The notes below the pieces were generated by a model. The model ran no database searches. It saw only the letters and a program-made list of their open reading frames with translations, and was not told the DNA's origin. Shown here piece by piece: positions 8,697-17,328 of a stretch of DNA of 64,000 nucleotides; the first letter of the stretch is position 1, and each line of letters opens with the position of its first letter. The translations under genes were made by a program, and so were the position numbers. Origin of the DNA: Xaviernesmea oryzae (GTDB taxonomy: Bacteria; Pseudomonadota; Alphaproteobacteria; Rhizobiales; Rhizobiaceae); assembly GCF_900109605.1 (NCBI RefSeq), contig NZ_FOAM01000021.1:1-64000 (forward strand), given 5' to 3'.

Positions 8697-9094
8697 CGCT
8701 TGCCTCCATTCTGATGGTCGATGACGACGAGTCCGACCTTTTCATTGCCGGCTACACGATCCGCAAGTTCAACCCTGACATCGCGGTTCTCCAGGCGCGA
8801 AACGGTCGCGAGGCGCTCGACGTGGTGCAGGCCGGCAGACCCGACGTGATCCTGCTCGACGTCAACATGCCCGTGATGGACGGGTTTGAATTTCTCGAAC
8901 ATCTGGCCCGCCTGCTTAAGGATCGCAGCCCCATGGTGGTCATGCTCACCAGCTCCCACCTGCCGGCCGACCGAAAGCGAGCCCATAGCTATGACTTCGT
9001 GCGCGCCTATGTGGAAAAGCCGCTGAAGGGCGAGGACATGGCCATGCTGGCCGGGCTGGCAGCAGAGGGCGACGGCGAAGCCGCAACCGGCTGA
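8693..9094 (+). CDS. Single-domain (CheY-like) response regulator
   Basis: 133 residues forming a receiver domain only, with no output domain. Phosphorylation site Asp56 lies in VILLDVNMPVMDG, the acidic pocket is at VDDDESD (Asp10-12), the conserved Thr/Ser in VVMLTSS and the Lys in YVEKPLKG. It overlaps the kinase gene at 8693-8696 and is therefore probably its translationally coupled partner. As a stand-alone receiver it would act through protein contact or pass the phosphate to another protein. The organisation resembles the kinase plus small Rcp-type receiver pairs seen with bacteriophytochromes and other PAS kinases (DDDESDLFIAGYTI is Rcp-like). Confidence 0.9.
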   Translation: MTLASILMVDDDESDLFIAGYTIRKFNPDIAVLQARNGREALDVVQAGRPDVILLDVNMPVMDGFEFLEHLARLLKDRSPMVVMLTSSHLPADRKRAHSYDFVRAYVEKPLKGEDMAMLAGLAAEGDGEAATG

Positions 9095-9307
9095 CGCCGC
9101 CGTGCCGTTGGCGCTGTTGAGGCGTACAAGGAGGGCATCGTCCCAAACCCGGTAAGTAAGCGCCGGGGTGCATGGGACGTCCTGTCTTCGCTCGGCCCGC
9201 ATGCTGGATCCTGTATCCTGAAGTCACCCGCCTGAGCGTGTCGGCGGCCAGGAGTTTATCTGTGCGGAAGCATGGAAAACCGAGCCTCCGCACAAAAACT
9301 CCGGCAG

Positions 9308-9961
9308 TCAGATGCCTTGGCCCGATGCGAATGTGGCCATATGCCGGATCAGCATGACGCCGACGGTCGCGCCAGCATCCTGAAGGCCGATGGTCTTTTG
9401 CTGGAAGGCGGCGGCCTTGCCGTGCTGCGCCAGCATGGCTTTCGTTGCCTCCAGTGCTGCGTCCGCCGCATCCGCCGCCCGGTTCAGCGCCTCTGGCAGC
9501 GCAAGTCCGTTCTGCGCTGCGTCCTCGAGCGTGGTGGCGATCGGGTCGAGCACGTCGAGAAGCGTCTTGTCACCCAGCTTGGCTTTTCCGCGCTCGGCGA
9601 CGCCGTCGCGATAGGCGCGCCAGAAGGCGGCCATCGCTGCGGTGTCGAGCACTTCCATTCCGTCGACTGCCTTGCTGGCCCGCAGGAAGCCGGTGGCCGT
9701 CAGCGTGCCCATGGTCGATGGTGCGGTACGGGCCATGATTGCGCCGGCGGTGCGCAGAAGCTTGCCAAGCCCGGCGGAGGCGCCTTCTGCCGCAACGGCT
9801 TCCGACGCGGCGGCGAAGGCCTTGCTCATGGTGATGCCGAGGTCGCTGTCGCCCACCTTTCCGTCAAGGGCGATGAGGACGTCACGTTGGTCGGCGAAGA
9901 GTTCCTTCCAGCGCTCGAAGAGCTCGATGAGGTCAGCGGCATTCAATGTCTCGCGCGTCAT
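9308..9961 (-). CDS. dhaL: Dihydroxyacetone kinase-type phosphotransfer subunit DhaL
   Basis: 217 residues, Dak2 domain. The nucleotide-Mg aspartates are visible as Asp33, Asp38 and Asp40 (LDGKVGDSDLG), with the same 5 and 2 spacing as Asp30/35/37 of E. coli DhaL; the usual GD(A/G)DHG reads GDSDLG here, so the His is replaced by Leu. GTLTATGFLRA follows as the second conserved block. Last gene of the ABC-kinase operon, 3 bases after dhaK. No DhaM phosphoprotein gene is seen nearby, so either ATP is used directly or a PTS donor is encoded elsewhere. The substrate may be dihydroxyacetone or another short ketose (erythrulose-type), as in other rhizobial DhaKL pairs. Confidence 0.88.
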   Translation of the reverse strand: MTRETLNAADLIELFERWKELFADQRDVLIALDGKVGDSDLGITMSKAFAAASEAVAAEGASAGLGKLLRTAGAIMARTAPSTMGTLTATGFLRASKAVDGMEVLDTAAMAAFWRAYRDGVAERGKAKLGDKTLLDVLDPIATTLEDAAQNGLALPEALNRAADAADAALEATKAMLAQHGKAAAFQQKTIGLQDAGATVGVMLIRHMATFASGQGI

Positions 9962-9964
9962 CTT

Positions 9965-10966
9965 TCACCCCGCGATGTGCTGGAAGAAGGGCGTGTCGGC
10001 CGGCGCGGCGATCAGCCGCTCCAGCTCCGCATCGAGATGCAGAAGGGAAATCGAGGCGCCCGCCATCTCCATCGACGTGGCGAATTCGCCGATCCAGACA
10101 TGCTTTGCCGTGACGCTTCGCGCTTCGAGCAGCTGTGAAACCCGGCGGAAGAGGATGTAGAGCTCTTCCAGCGGCGTGCCGCCGAGACCGTTGACGAGCA
10201 CCGCCACCTCATCGCCCGCCTGATAGTCGGTCTCGGCGAAGATGCGCTCCATCATTTCGTCGACCACGGCATCTGCGGGGGCGAGTGTCTTGCGGCTGAT
10301 CCCGGGCTCGCCATGGATGCCCATGCCGATTTCCATCTCGTCCTCGCCGATCGAGAAGGTGGCATGGCCGATTTCGGGCACGACGCAGCTCGATAGTGCC
10401 ACGCCCATGGTGCGGGTGCGCTGGCGGGCCTTGTCTGCCAGGCGCGTGACCTCATCGAGCGGTAGGCCCTCGGCAGCAGCTGCGCCGGCGGCTTTGTAGA
10501 GAAAGAAGATGCCGGCAACGCCGCGCCGCTTATGTTCCTCGCCGACAATAGAAGAGGCGACGTCGTCATTGCCGACGACCTGGCGAACGGTGATGCCCTC
10601 GAGATCGGCCAGTTCCGCAGCCATATCGAAATTGATGATATCGCCGGAATAATTGCCGTAGATGTAGAGAACGCCTGCACCCTGGTCGATGTGCTTGGTA
10701 ACGTCCAGCATCTGCTCGGCGCTGGGCGACTGGAAGACGCCGCCGACAGCTGCGCCATCGAGCATGCCATCGCCGACGAAGCCGAGAAAGGTCGGCAGAT
10801 GGCCCGAGCCGCCGCCGGTGGCAAGGCCGACCTTGCCGGATTTCACCTTTGCGGTGACGAGGCAGCGCAGATCGTCGCCGACATGGGTGACGGCCGGATG
10901 TGCCTTGTAGATGCCCTCCAGCATCTCGTCGACAAAGCTGCCGGGATCGTTCAGGAACTTCTTCAT
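9965..10966 (-). CDS. dhaK: Dihydroxyacetone kinase-type substrate-binding subunit DhaK
   Basis: 333 residues from the ATG at 10966; a longer frame reaches back into the permease gene and is not used. DhaK binds the ketose covalently as a hemiaminal. The His is at residue 218 (GMGIHGEPG), the same number as in E. coli DhaK. The N-terminal MKKFLNDPGSFVDEMLEG and LATGGGSGHLPTFLGFVGDGMLDGA blocks are diagnostic, including the GGGSGH phosphate-site loop. Fourth-to-fifth in an operon after ABC transporter genes (20 bases from the permease), directly followed by dhaL. The linkage implies that the imported carbohydrate, or a product of it, is phosphorylated by DhaKL in the cytoplasm. Confidence 0.92.
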   Translation of the reverse strand: MKKFLNDPGSFVDEMLEGIYKAHPAVTHVGDDLRCLVTAKVKSGKVGLATGGGSGHLPTFLGFVGDGMLDGAAVGGVFQSPSAEQMLDVTKHIDQGAGVLYIYGNYSGDIINFDMAAELADLEGITVRQVVGNDDVASSIVGEEHKRRGVAGIFFLYKAAGAAAAEGLPLDEVTRLADKARQRTRTMGVALSSCVVPEIGHATFSIGEDEMEIGMGIHGEPGISRKTLAPADAVVDEMMERIFAETDYQAGDEVAVLVNGLGGTPLEELYILFRRVSQLLEARSVTAKHVWIGEFATSMEMAGASISLLHLDAELERLIAAPADTPFFQHIAG

Positions 10967-10986
10967 ACTGTCCTCCAGATGAGATC

Positions 10987-12018
10987 TTACTTCTTGCGCT
11001 GGCGCGTGACGAAAAAGGCGGCGGCCAGCAGAATGAAGCTGCCGACGACGAGGCGCTGCCAGGTGCTGGGAATGCCGACGAGCACCAGCACGCTGTTGAT
11101 GACGACGATCAGCAGCACGCCCAGCATCGTGCCGAGCACTGTGCCCGTGCCGCCGGTGATGCGCGCCCCGCCGAGCACGACGGCGGCAATCACGTTGATC
11201 TCCGTGCCGACGAGGTCGAACGGATTGGCCTGGCGATTGGCGCAGACATGGATGATGCCGGCGAGCCCGGCCAGCGCACCGGCATAGCCGAACAGAAAGA
11301 TATGGATGGTGCGCAGGCTGTAGCCGAGGCGGCTGGCGATGTCGGCATTGCCGCCGACGGCGAAGATCGCCCGGCCCATCAATGTCCGGTTGAGGATCCA
11401 CCACGTCGCCAGCGCGGCGACAGGCAGCACCAGGAAATAGAAGGGCAGCGTGATCGTGGCGCCATTGGCGGCCGAGAATTGCAGAAGCGGCATGCGCCCG
11501 AAGGCGCCCATCTGTGGCGGTAGCGACATGATCCAGACCGTTCCGATGAAGGACAGGAGGAAGCCGCGATAGAGATATTGCGTCCCGATGGTGACGATCA
11601 GCGAGGGCACTTTGAGATGGTGGACGAGCAGGCCGTTGATCACGCCGAGCCCAGCGCCGCCCAGCGTCGAGAGGAGCAGGATAACGGCGATCGGCAGGTC
11701 GGGCAGGATGCTCTGCGCCAGGACGGTCATGGAATACATCGTCAAGGCCGCAACGGCTGTAAAGGAGACGTCGATGCCGCCGGCGGCGAGAATGATGAAA
11801 ACGCCGAGCGCGAACAGGCCCATGACCACGCTGGCCCGCCCGATATCGATCAGGGTCGCTGGCTGCAGGAAGGCGGGATTGACGACCGCCACCGTACCGC
11901 AGATCGCCACGAGCAGCAGCGCCGTGATGGTTTCCGGGCGGCGGCGGACAAGCGCGCCAAAGCCGGCGCGGGCCGACACGGAGGGCGCGGCCGCGAGCGT
12001 CTCTGAGGAAGGGGTCAT
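10987..12018 (-). CDS. Sugar ABC transporter permease, RbsC-type (second permease of operon)
   Basis: 343 residues with 8-10 hydrophobic segments. The BPD_transp_2 signatures are clear: AAGGIDVSFTAVAALTMY, INGLLVHHLKVPSLIVTIGT, GRAIFAVGGNADIASRLGYSLR and VVLGGARITGGTGTVLGTMLG. It would form the membrane channel for a monosaccharide or polyol with the other permease at 14696-15715. The start overlaps the stop of the ATPase gene by ATGA (12015-12018), so it is translationally coupled. A cytoplasmic N-terminus of about 30 residues precedes the first helix. Substrate not deducible from the permease itself. Confidence 0.9.
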   Translation of the reverse strand: MTPSSETLAAAPSVSARAGFGALVRRRPETITALLLVAICGTVAVVNPAFLQPATLIDIGRASVVMGLFALGVFIILAAGGIDVSFTAVAALTMYSMTVLAQSILPDLPIAVILLLSTLGGAGLGVINGLLVHHLKVPSLIVTIGTQYLYRGFLLSFIGTVWIMSLPPQMGAFGRMPLLQFSAANGATITLPFYFLVLPVAALATWWILNRTLMGRAIFAVGGNADIASRLGYSLRTIHIFLFGYAGALAGLAGIIHVCANRQANPFDLVGTEINVIAAVVLGGARITGGTGTVLGTMLGVLLIVVINSVLVLVGIPSTWQRLVVGSFILLAAAFFVTRQRKK

Positions 12019-13568
12019 GGCGCAATCTCCGTCCTGGTCGTCAGCATGGCTTGGTAAAGCTGATCCTCGGTCGCGCGCTCGGCCTCGACCTCCTCGACGA
12101 TGCGGCCGCCATTCATCACCAGGATGCGATCGGCGTTCTGCAGAAGCTCAGGCAGATCGTCGCTGACGATCACGAGACCCATGCCGGCCTCTGCCAAGGC
12201 TTGGATGACGCGATAGATCGTGTCCTTGGAGCCGACATCGACGCCGACGGTCGGGCCGTGCAGCACCAGGAGCTTCGGGCCGATGCTGAGCCAGCGGCCA
12301 ATCAGCACGCGCTGCTGGTTGCCGCCTGACAACGCGCCCACAGGCAGATCGAGATCGCTGGTGTTCAGCCGCATCTCCTGCGACAGGCGCTCGGCAAGGC
12401 GCCGGCCCTCCTGCCGATCGACGATGCCGGAAGCGCCGGCAAGGCGGCGCACGATGAGGGCGATCTCGTTGTCCAGGATCGACTTGTCGAGGAACAGGCC
12501 TTCTGCCAGCCGGTCTTCCGGAACGTAGCCGATACCGTGCCCGATCGCTTCGGCGGGCGAGCGCACGGACACGATCTTGCCATCGAGCGTGAGCCTGCCG
12601 CGTTTGGCCGGCAGCACGCCGGTCAGCGCCATGGCGAGCTCGTTGCGCCCGGAATCGGCCAGGCCGGTGATCCCGAGGATCTCGCCCCGGCCGAGCGAGA
12701 AGCTCACGTTCTCGACGCCGTCGGCGGTCAGTCCCTCCACCTGCAGCAGCGTGCCCGAAAGAGGCACGCCCGTGCGGTAGCGCTCGGCGTCGATGGCGCG
12801 TCCGGTCATCAGTTCGGCCAGCTGCCGCTTGCTGTAATCGGCGATCGGCGCCTGGGCCACGCATTGGCCGTCGCGGAAGACGATGGCATGGCCGCCGATC
12901 CGGTAGCATTCGTCCAGCTTGTGCGTGACGAAGAGCACGGCGACATTTTCGGCCCGAAGGCGCTCGACCACCTTGATCAGATTGTCGACTTCGCGACGGG
13001 TCAGCGATGTCGTCGGTTCGTCCATAATGACAAGGCGCGCGCGCGTGGCAATCGCCCGGGCGATGGCGACCAGCTGGCGCGAGGCGAGCGGCAGGTCGGA
13101 GACGATCGTGCCAAGAAAGGCGCGATCGGTCGGCAGGCCCACGGCGGCAAGTGCGCGCTCGGCCGTCTCCCGCAGGCGCTTGCGGTCGAAAAGCCGGGCG
13201 AGCCGCCCTTGCGCGCGCACGAGCTGCTCGCTCAGCGCCACATTCTCGGCAACCGTGAGATTGGGCAGCAGCGACAGGTCCTGATAGACGGTCTCGATGC
13301 CCGCCGCGAGCGACTGGATCGGGGTGAGCGCGGCATAGCTCCTGCCGTTCAGGACGATCTCGCCCGACGTCGGCGGGTGAGCACCGGAGACGATCTTGAT
13401 CACCGTGCTCTTGCCGCAGCCATTCTCGCCCAGGAGATGATAGGCCTCGCCCGGCTGCAGCGTGAGATCGATGCCGCGCAGCGCATGGACGCCGCCGAAC
13501 CATTTTTGAATGTTGCGCAGTTCAAGGAGCGCGGCCTGTGGCTGCGCGTTCGGTGCAAGTGCCGTCAC
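12015..13568 (-). CDS. Sugar ABC transporter ATPase, RbsA/RhaT-type (two nucleotide-binding domains)
   Basis: 517 residues from a GTG at 13568, preceded by ATGAGGACATTTCC, which supplies a GAGGA ribosome site; upstream frame lacks support. Domain 1 (about 15-245): Walker A GENGCGKST, Walker B LVIMDEPT. Domain 2 (260-505): signature LSGGNQQRVLIGRWL and D-loop LLVLHGPTVGVDVGSK. As in RbsA/MglA paralogues the two halves are not equal: the second half lacks a canonical Walker A (GITGLADSGRNE), and the first-half signature is divergent (LPLASRQLVAIARAI). Couples ATP hydrolysis to sugar uptake with the two permeases and the binding protein of the operon. Confidence 0.92.
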   Translation of the reverse strand: MTALAPNAQPQAALLELRNIQKWFGGVHALRGIDLTLQPGEAYHLLGENGCGKSTVIKIVSGAHPPTSGEIVLNGRSYAALTPIQSLAAGIETVYQDLSLLPNLTVAENVALSEQLVRAQGRLARLFDRKRLRETAERALAAVGLPTDRAFLGTIVSDLPLASRQLVAIARAIATRARLVIMDEPTTSLTRREVDNLIKVVERLRAENVAVLFVTHKLDECYRIGGHAIVFRDGQCVAQAPIADYSKRQLAELMTGRAIDAERYRTGVPLSGTLLQVEGLTADGVENVSFSLGRGEILGITGLADSGRNELAMALTGVLPAKRGRLTLDGKIVSVRSPAEAIGHGIGYVPEDRLAEGLFLDKSILDNEIALIVRRLAGASGIVDRQEGRRLAERLSQEMRLNTSDLDLPVGALSGGNQQRVLIGRWLSIGPKLLVLHGPTVGVDVGSKDTIYRVIQALAEAGMGLVIVSDDLPELLQNADRILVMNGGRIVEEVEAERATEDQLYQAMLTTRTEIAP

Positions 13569-13610
13569 GGAAATGTCCTCATGCTGACCGGCGCGGCTGC
13601 GCCGGGCGGG

Positions 13611-13639
13611 TCCGGCCGGAAGGCATGCCTCCGGCCGGA
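13611..13639 (-). other. Intercistronic hairpin after the binding-protein gene
   Basis: TCCGGCCGGA (13611-13620) and its copy at 13630-13639, plus inner AGGC/GCCT, form a long GC-rich stem between the binding-protein gene and the ATPase gene, with no T-run after it. Such hairpins commonly protect the upstream mRNA so that the binding protein is made in excess; that role is inferred. Confidence 0.5.
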
Positions 13640-13653
13640 TGACGATCCGATGC

Positions 13654-14664
13654 TTAGAACATGTGCTGCTTGTAGGTGGCCTTGTCGGCCAGCACCATGC
13701 CATTGCCCAGGATGAGCACGCCCTTGCCCGCGCCCTTCTTGACCGAGACCTTGTTGTATCCCTCGACGCCCAGATCCATGCCGTCAGTGAGCTGCTTCTT
13801 TTCCAGCAGCATCTTGGCGACCGCATTCATCGCCATGCCGGCCTTTTGCGGATCCCAGAAGCCGATGGCCGTGATGGCGCCGGACTCCAAGAGATCGGCA
13901 GAGGGGTTTGGTAGTCCGGTGCCGACGAGGCAGACCTTGCCGCTCAAGCCCGCTTCGTCGATCGCGCGGCCGACGCCGAGCACGTCATTGCCCGCCGAGG
14001 TCTGGAAACCCTTGATGTCGGGATGCTTGCGCAGGATTTCCTTGGCCTTCTCATAGGTGCCATTTGCATCGTCGAAGGATTCGTTGTTCGGATCGACCAG
14101 CTGCATGCCGGAATACTTCTTGGCGTTCTCCTCGCCCGCACCGACCCATTGCATATGGGTGCGGCTGCCGAGCGAGCCGACGAAGGTCGTCCACTTGCCT
14201 TCCTTGCCCATGCATTCGGCGAGCCGCTCGTTCAGCGCCGCGCCGTAATCGGCATTGTCGAAGGCCTCGACGTCGGCATTCGTGTTCATCTGGTTGTCGG
14301 CTTCATGCGTGACGACCACGATGCCGCGATCCATCGCCCGCTGGAACGTACCTTCGAGAACGGCCGGGTCCATGGGCACCACGGCAAGCGCATTGACGCC
14401 CTTGGCGACGAGGTCGTTGACGATCTGCAGCTGCTGGGCGGAATCGGCCGTAGCCGGGCCGCTCTGGCTGGCGACGACGTCGGGATTGGCCTTTTGATAG
14501 GCGACGATGCCGGTATTCATGCGGTCGAACCACGGAATGCCGCTGATCTTGACCACGGTGGCGATAACGGGCTTCTCCTGCGCGGCGAGAAGGCCGGCGG
14601 AGCCTGCGAGTGCGACGGCAGCAAGCGTCGTTGCGGCCAGAAGCTTTTTCGAGAAATTGGTCAT
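13654..14664 (-). CDS. Sugar ABC transporter periplasmic binding protein (RhaS/LsrB-like)
   Basis: 336 residues. The ATG at 14664 is chosen because GGAGGA lies a few bases upstream; a GTG four codons earlier is less likely. A Sec signal peptide is evident (NFSKKLLAATTLAAVALAGS, cleaved near LLAAQ). The mature part is a Peripla_BP_4 protein: PVIATVVKISGIPWFDRMN, GVNALAVVPMDP, GIVVVTHEAD, and a C-terminal GAITAIGFWDPQKAGMAMNAVAKMLL that resembles rhamnose/autoinducer-2 binding proteins. Located in the periplasm, it delivers ligand to the two-permease complex. With DhaK/DhaL downstream, a short-chain or branched sugar or polyol is plausible, but the ligand is not shown by sequence. Confidence 0.9.
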   Translation of the reverse strand: MTNFSKKLLAATTLAAVALAGSAGLLAAQEKPVIATVVKISGIPWFDRMNTGIVAYQKANPDVVASQSGPATADSAQQLQIVNDLVAKGVNALAVVPMDPAVLEGTFQRAMDRGIVVVTHEADNQMNTNADVEAFDNADYGAALNERLAECMGKEGKWTTFVGSLGSRTHMQWVGAGEENAKKYSGMQLVDPNNESFDDANGTYEKAKEILRKHPDIKGFQTSAGNDVLGVGRAIDEAGLSGKVCLVGTGLPNPSADLLESGAITAIGFWDPQKAGMAMNAVAKMLLEKKQLTDGMDLGVEGYNKVSVKKGAGKGVLILGNGMVLADKATYKQHMF

Positions 14665-14695
14665 AGTCTCCTCCACGAGTTTTCCCTCTTCCTCC

Positions 14696-15715
14696 TTACT
14701 TCGACGCCTGAGGGACGGGCGGCGAAGGAATGGCTGGGCGGCGCACGGGCGCGATGAAACCGGTAATGTCGTAGCGGCCGACGGCCAGGAAGGTGAGCAG
14801 CAGCAGGCCCCAGGCGAAGTCGCGCACGAAGTTGGACAGGCCGCCGAAATTCAGCAGGCTCGACATCAGCTGCAGGGCAATGGCGCTCAAAACCACGCAG
14901 ATGACGCGGCCATAGCCGCCCTCGGGCTTCACGCCCGCCATGACGGCGATCAGGATGGCGATCAGCAGATAGGAGCTGCCATAGTCGAACTTCACATTGA
15001 TATTGCGCGCAGCGATGATCACGCCGGCAAGGCCCGAAAGCGTGCCCGACAGCGCATAGGTGGCGATCAGCACGCCGTTTCGCGGGAAGCCGGCATAGAT
15101 GGCCGCCTTCGGATTGGTGCCCATCAGCATCAGCCAGAGCCCGTAGGGCGTAAACTTCACGGCCGCGGCCACGAGAGCGGCGACGAGCACGAAGATCAGG
15201 AAGCTGATCGGCACCTCGGCGATCATGTCGTTGCCGATGCTCGACAGAAGCGCCGGACTGCCGACCGTCACCGCCTTGCCGCCCGACAAGACGACCGCCA
15301 GGCCCATGAAAGCCATCTGCGTGCCGAGCGTGCAGAGGATCGGCGTGATGTTCAGCCGCGCAATCAGAAGGCCGTTGATCAGCCCGCCGGCAAGCCCGAC
15401 GAGAAGGGCGACGAGAATGAAGGCCAGGCTGAAGGCCGTCGCGCTCTCGGTGGATGAGAAGAGCGAGGTGACGATGACGGCGGACATCACGCCCGAGAGA
15501 TTGGCGAGCGCGATGCCCGAGAGGTCGATGCCGCCATTGCCGGCGCACATGGCCAGCATGACGCCGATGGCCAGAAGGCCGATCTCCGGCACTTGGCTTG
15601 CCATGGACTGAAGGTTGAACACCGACAGGAACGAGCCGGAAATCAGGGCGCCGACAGCGAGCAAGAAAAGGTTGATCGCCACCAGCATCGCCAATTGGCC
15701 ACCGGTTCTACGCAT
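14696..15715 (-). CDS. Sugar ABC transporter permease, RbsC-type (first gene of operon)
   Basis: 339 residues, hydrophobic throughout, with BPD_transp_2 motifs: CAGNGGIDLSGIALANLSGV, INGLLIARLNITPILCTLGTQ and VIIAARNINVKFDYGSSYLLIAI. First gene of a six-gene minus-strand operon (permease, binding protein, ATPase, permease, dhaK, dhaL). Having two different permease genes resembles the RhaSTPQ and LsrABCD systems and not the single-permease ribose system. Its promoter region carries two copies of the operator shared with the divergent LacI-type regulator. Confidence 0.9.
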   Translation of the reverse strand: MRRTGGQLAMLVAINLFLLAVGALISGSFLSVFNLQSMASQVPEIGLLAIGVMLAMCAGNGGIDLSGIALANLSGVMSAVIVTSLFSSTESATAFSLAFILVALLVGLAGGLINGLLIARLNITPILCTLGTQMAFMGLAVVLSGGKAVTVGSPALLSSIGNDMIAEVPISFLIFVLVAALVAAAVKFTPYGLWLMLMGTNPKAAIYAGFPRNGVLIATYALSGTLSGLAGVIIAARNINVKFDYGSSYLLIAILIAVMAGVKPEGGYGRVICVVLSAIALQLMSSLLNFGGLSNFVRDFAWGLLLLTFLAVGRYDITGFIAPVRRPAIPSPPVPQASK

Positions 15716-15727
15716 GATCTCCTCCCG

Positions 15728-15762
15728 TTTGTTTACTAAACAAAATCACGCTTTACTAAACG
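15728..15762. promoter_or_regulatory. Two tandem LacI-type operators upstream of the ABC-dhaKL operon
   Basis: TTTGTTTACTAAACAAA (15728-15744) is a perfect odd palindrome around its central base. CTTTACTAAACG (15751-15762) repeats its core. The TTTACTAAA centres lie 20 bases apart, two helical turns, so two dimers could bind the same face. The position, directly upstream of the 15715 start and within the divergent region of the LacI-family gene, supports repression of the operon. Confidence 0.65.
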
Positions 15763-15857
15763 CTAGCAAGGAAGATATGGGCTGACAAGCCTATTTTCTT
15801 GGCAATTCTGTTGCGGTGCGTAGGCAAATGCCCTAGGCGTGGTCAAACAAGGCATGG

Positions 15858-15873
15858 TTGTTTAGTAAATTTA
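15858..15873. promoter_or_regulatory. Third operator copy next to the lacI-type gene
   Basis: TTGTTTAGTAAATTTA carries the same TTTAGTAAA core (reverse complement of TTTACTAAA) 109 bases from the second copy. It lies about 35 bases upstream of the regulator start, suggesting autoregulation or looping between the two promoter regions. Confidence 0.5.
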
Positions 15874-15907
15874 TTCGCAGTCGCAGCATAAGGACATCAG
15901 CAGGTCC

Positions 15908-16987
15908 ATGAAGAAGCCGGGCAAGCTCACCATCCGGGATATCGCGCAGGCGGCCGGCGTGTCGCCGGCTACGGTCTCTCTCGTGCTGAATGGCAAGGGA
16001 GAGATTTCCGGGATAACCCGTGCGCGGGTTTTGGAGGCCGTCGCTAGCCTCAACTATGTGCCGCGCGCCAGCCGAAGCAGCGCCGAGCCCGGAGAAACCC
16101 TGCGCTTCCTGAAGATCGCCAAGCACGGCCACACGGTCAATCGCGACCATAGCGTGTTCATCTCGGATTATATCGACGGCATGTCGGCCGAAGCGACGCG
16201 GCGCAACTATACGCTCGAAGTCGTGAGCTTCGACGGCCAGCCGATCAGCGCGATCGCTGAGTCCCTGGCCGGCGCGCCGATCTCAGGCGTGATTGCGCTC
16301 GGCACCGAACTGACGGAAACCGATATCCGCATGATCCAGGGCCTGGGCCTGCCGACCGTGTTCATCGATACGTTCTATGACGTCCTCGACGCCAATTTTG
16401 TCGACATGAACAATGAGGATGCCGTTCACAAGGTCGTGTCGCGCTTCCAGATGCAGGGATTCGAGCGGATCGGCTTCGTCGCATCGCATGTCGACACCAC
16501 CAATTTCCGCCTGCGCCGTGAGGCCTTCTTCAAGACCATGGCCCGGCTCGGCCTTGCCGTCAGGGAAGCCGATATCCTGTCTGTCGAATCGACCTATGAG
16601 GGCGCCTATCTCGACACACGCGCCCTCCTGGCCGAGGGGCTGGACCTCGCCCCGTGCTACTTCTGCACGAATGACATCATCGCTTATGGCTTCATTCGGG
16701 CTCTTCGGGAGCATGGCCTGTCGATCCCGCAGGATGTCGCGATCATCGGCTTCGACAACCTGCCGCAAAGCACCACGATGGAACCCGGCCTGACCACGAT
16801 CGACGTGTCCAAGCGCAAGATTGGCTATCTCGCGGTGACGGTGCTCGACGACCTGATCGCCGCCCCTGAGCCACAGCCGCCGGTGAAGATCCTCGTCGGC
16901 GCCGAACTGGTGCTGCGCACCAGCCATGCACCCGGCTCGACTACGCCCGCGCGTGCGCGCGCCCGGATACGTCAGCCGGCGCAATAG
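15908..16987 (+). CDS. LacI-family transcriptional regulator of the ABC-dhaKL operon
   Basis: 359 residues. The N-terminal helix-turn-helix and hinge are canonical: LTIRDIAQAAGVSPATVSLVLNGKGEISGITRARVLEAVASLNYVPR. The remainder is a periplasmic-binding-protein-like effector domain, ending IIGFDNLPQSTTMEPGLTTIDVSKRKIGYLAV. The last 25 residues are Arg/Pro-rich and beyond the usual fold. Divergent from the transporter-kinase operon, with three operator-like palindromes between them, so it very probably represses that operon and is relieved by the sugar or a phosphorylated product. Single gene. Confidence 0.92.
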   Translation: MKKPGKLTIRDIAQAAGVSPATVSLVLNGKGEISGITRARVLEAVASLNYVPRASRSSAEPGETLRFLKIAKHGHTVNRDHSVFISDYIDGMSAEATRRNYTLEVVSFDGQPISAIAESLAGAPISGVIALGTELTETDIRMIQGLGLPTVFIDTFYDVLDANFVDMNNEDAVHKVVSRFQMQGFERIGFVASHVDTTNFRLRREAFFKTMARLGLAVREADILSVESTYEGAYLDTRALLAEGLDLAPCYFCTNDIIAYGFIRALREHGLSIPQDVAIIGFDNLPQSTTMEPGLTTIDVSKRKIGYLAVTVLDDLIAAPEPQPPVKILVGAELVLRTSHAPGSTTPARARARIRQPAQ

Positions 16988-17328
16988 GCGAATCGTTTGC
17001 CGCGGGATCGACAGCCACCTCGCGCCGCGCCTTGCCGAGTTCCCCAATTGGCGAAATGCCTCGGCAAGCAGGGTGCCGGATCAGATCGTTGATCTGCCCT
17101 TCTCGGTCATGAGCTACTGGGGAGTGCAGGCGAACTCCTTGGACAGGGCAGCATCATTGCAGGAGCGGACACCGCCCCCATTCCGCCCGCCAATACCAAG
17201 CGACCGGTCGCATCGTTCCGCCCGAAGCTGCAACTGTTCTCAGCCACCCGGACAATCGTGAGCCCAATCGGTTCACGCAGGACGAACTCAATTGGCTTCC
17301 TTCTCTTGCCCCGCTCGCGGTCGAGGAC

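Noticed and set aside
9252-9296. Stem GTGCGGA/TCCGCAC near the 3' end of dhaL
   Set aside because: Only 7 pairs with a long loop, and the A/T run is on the wrong side for a dhaL terminator.
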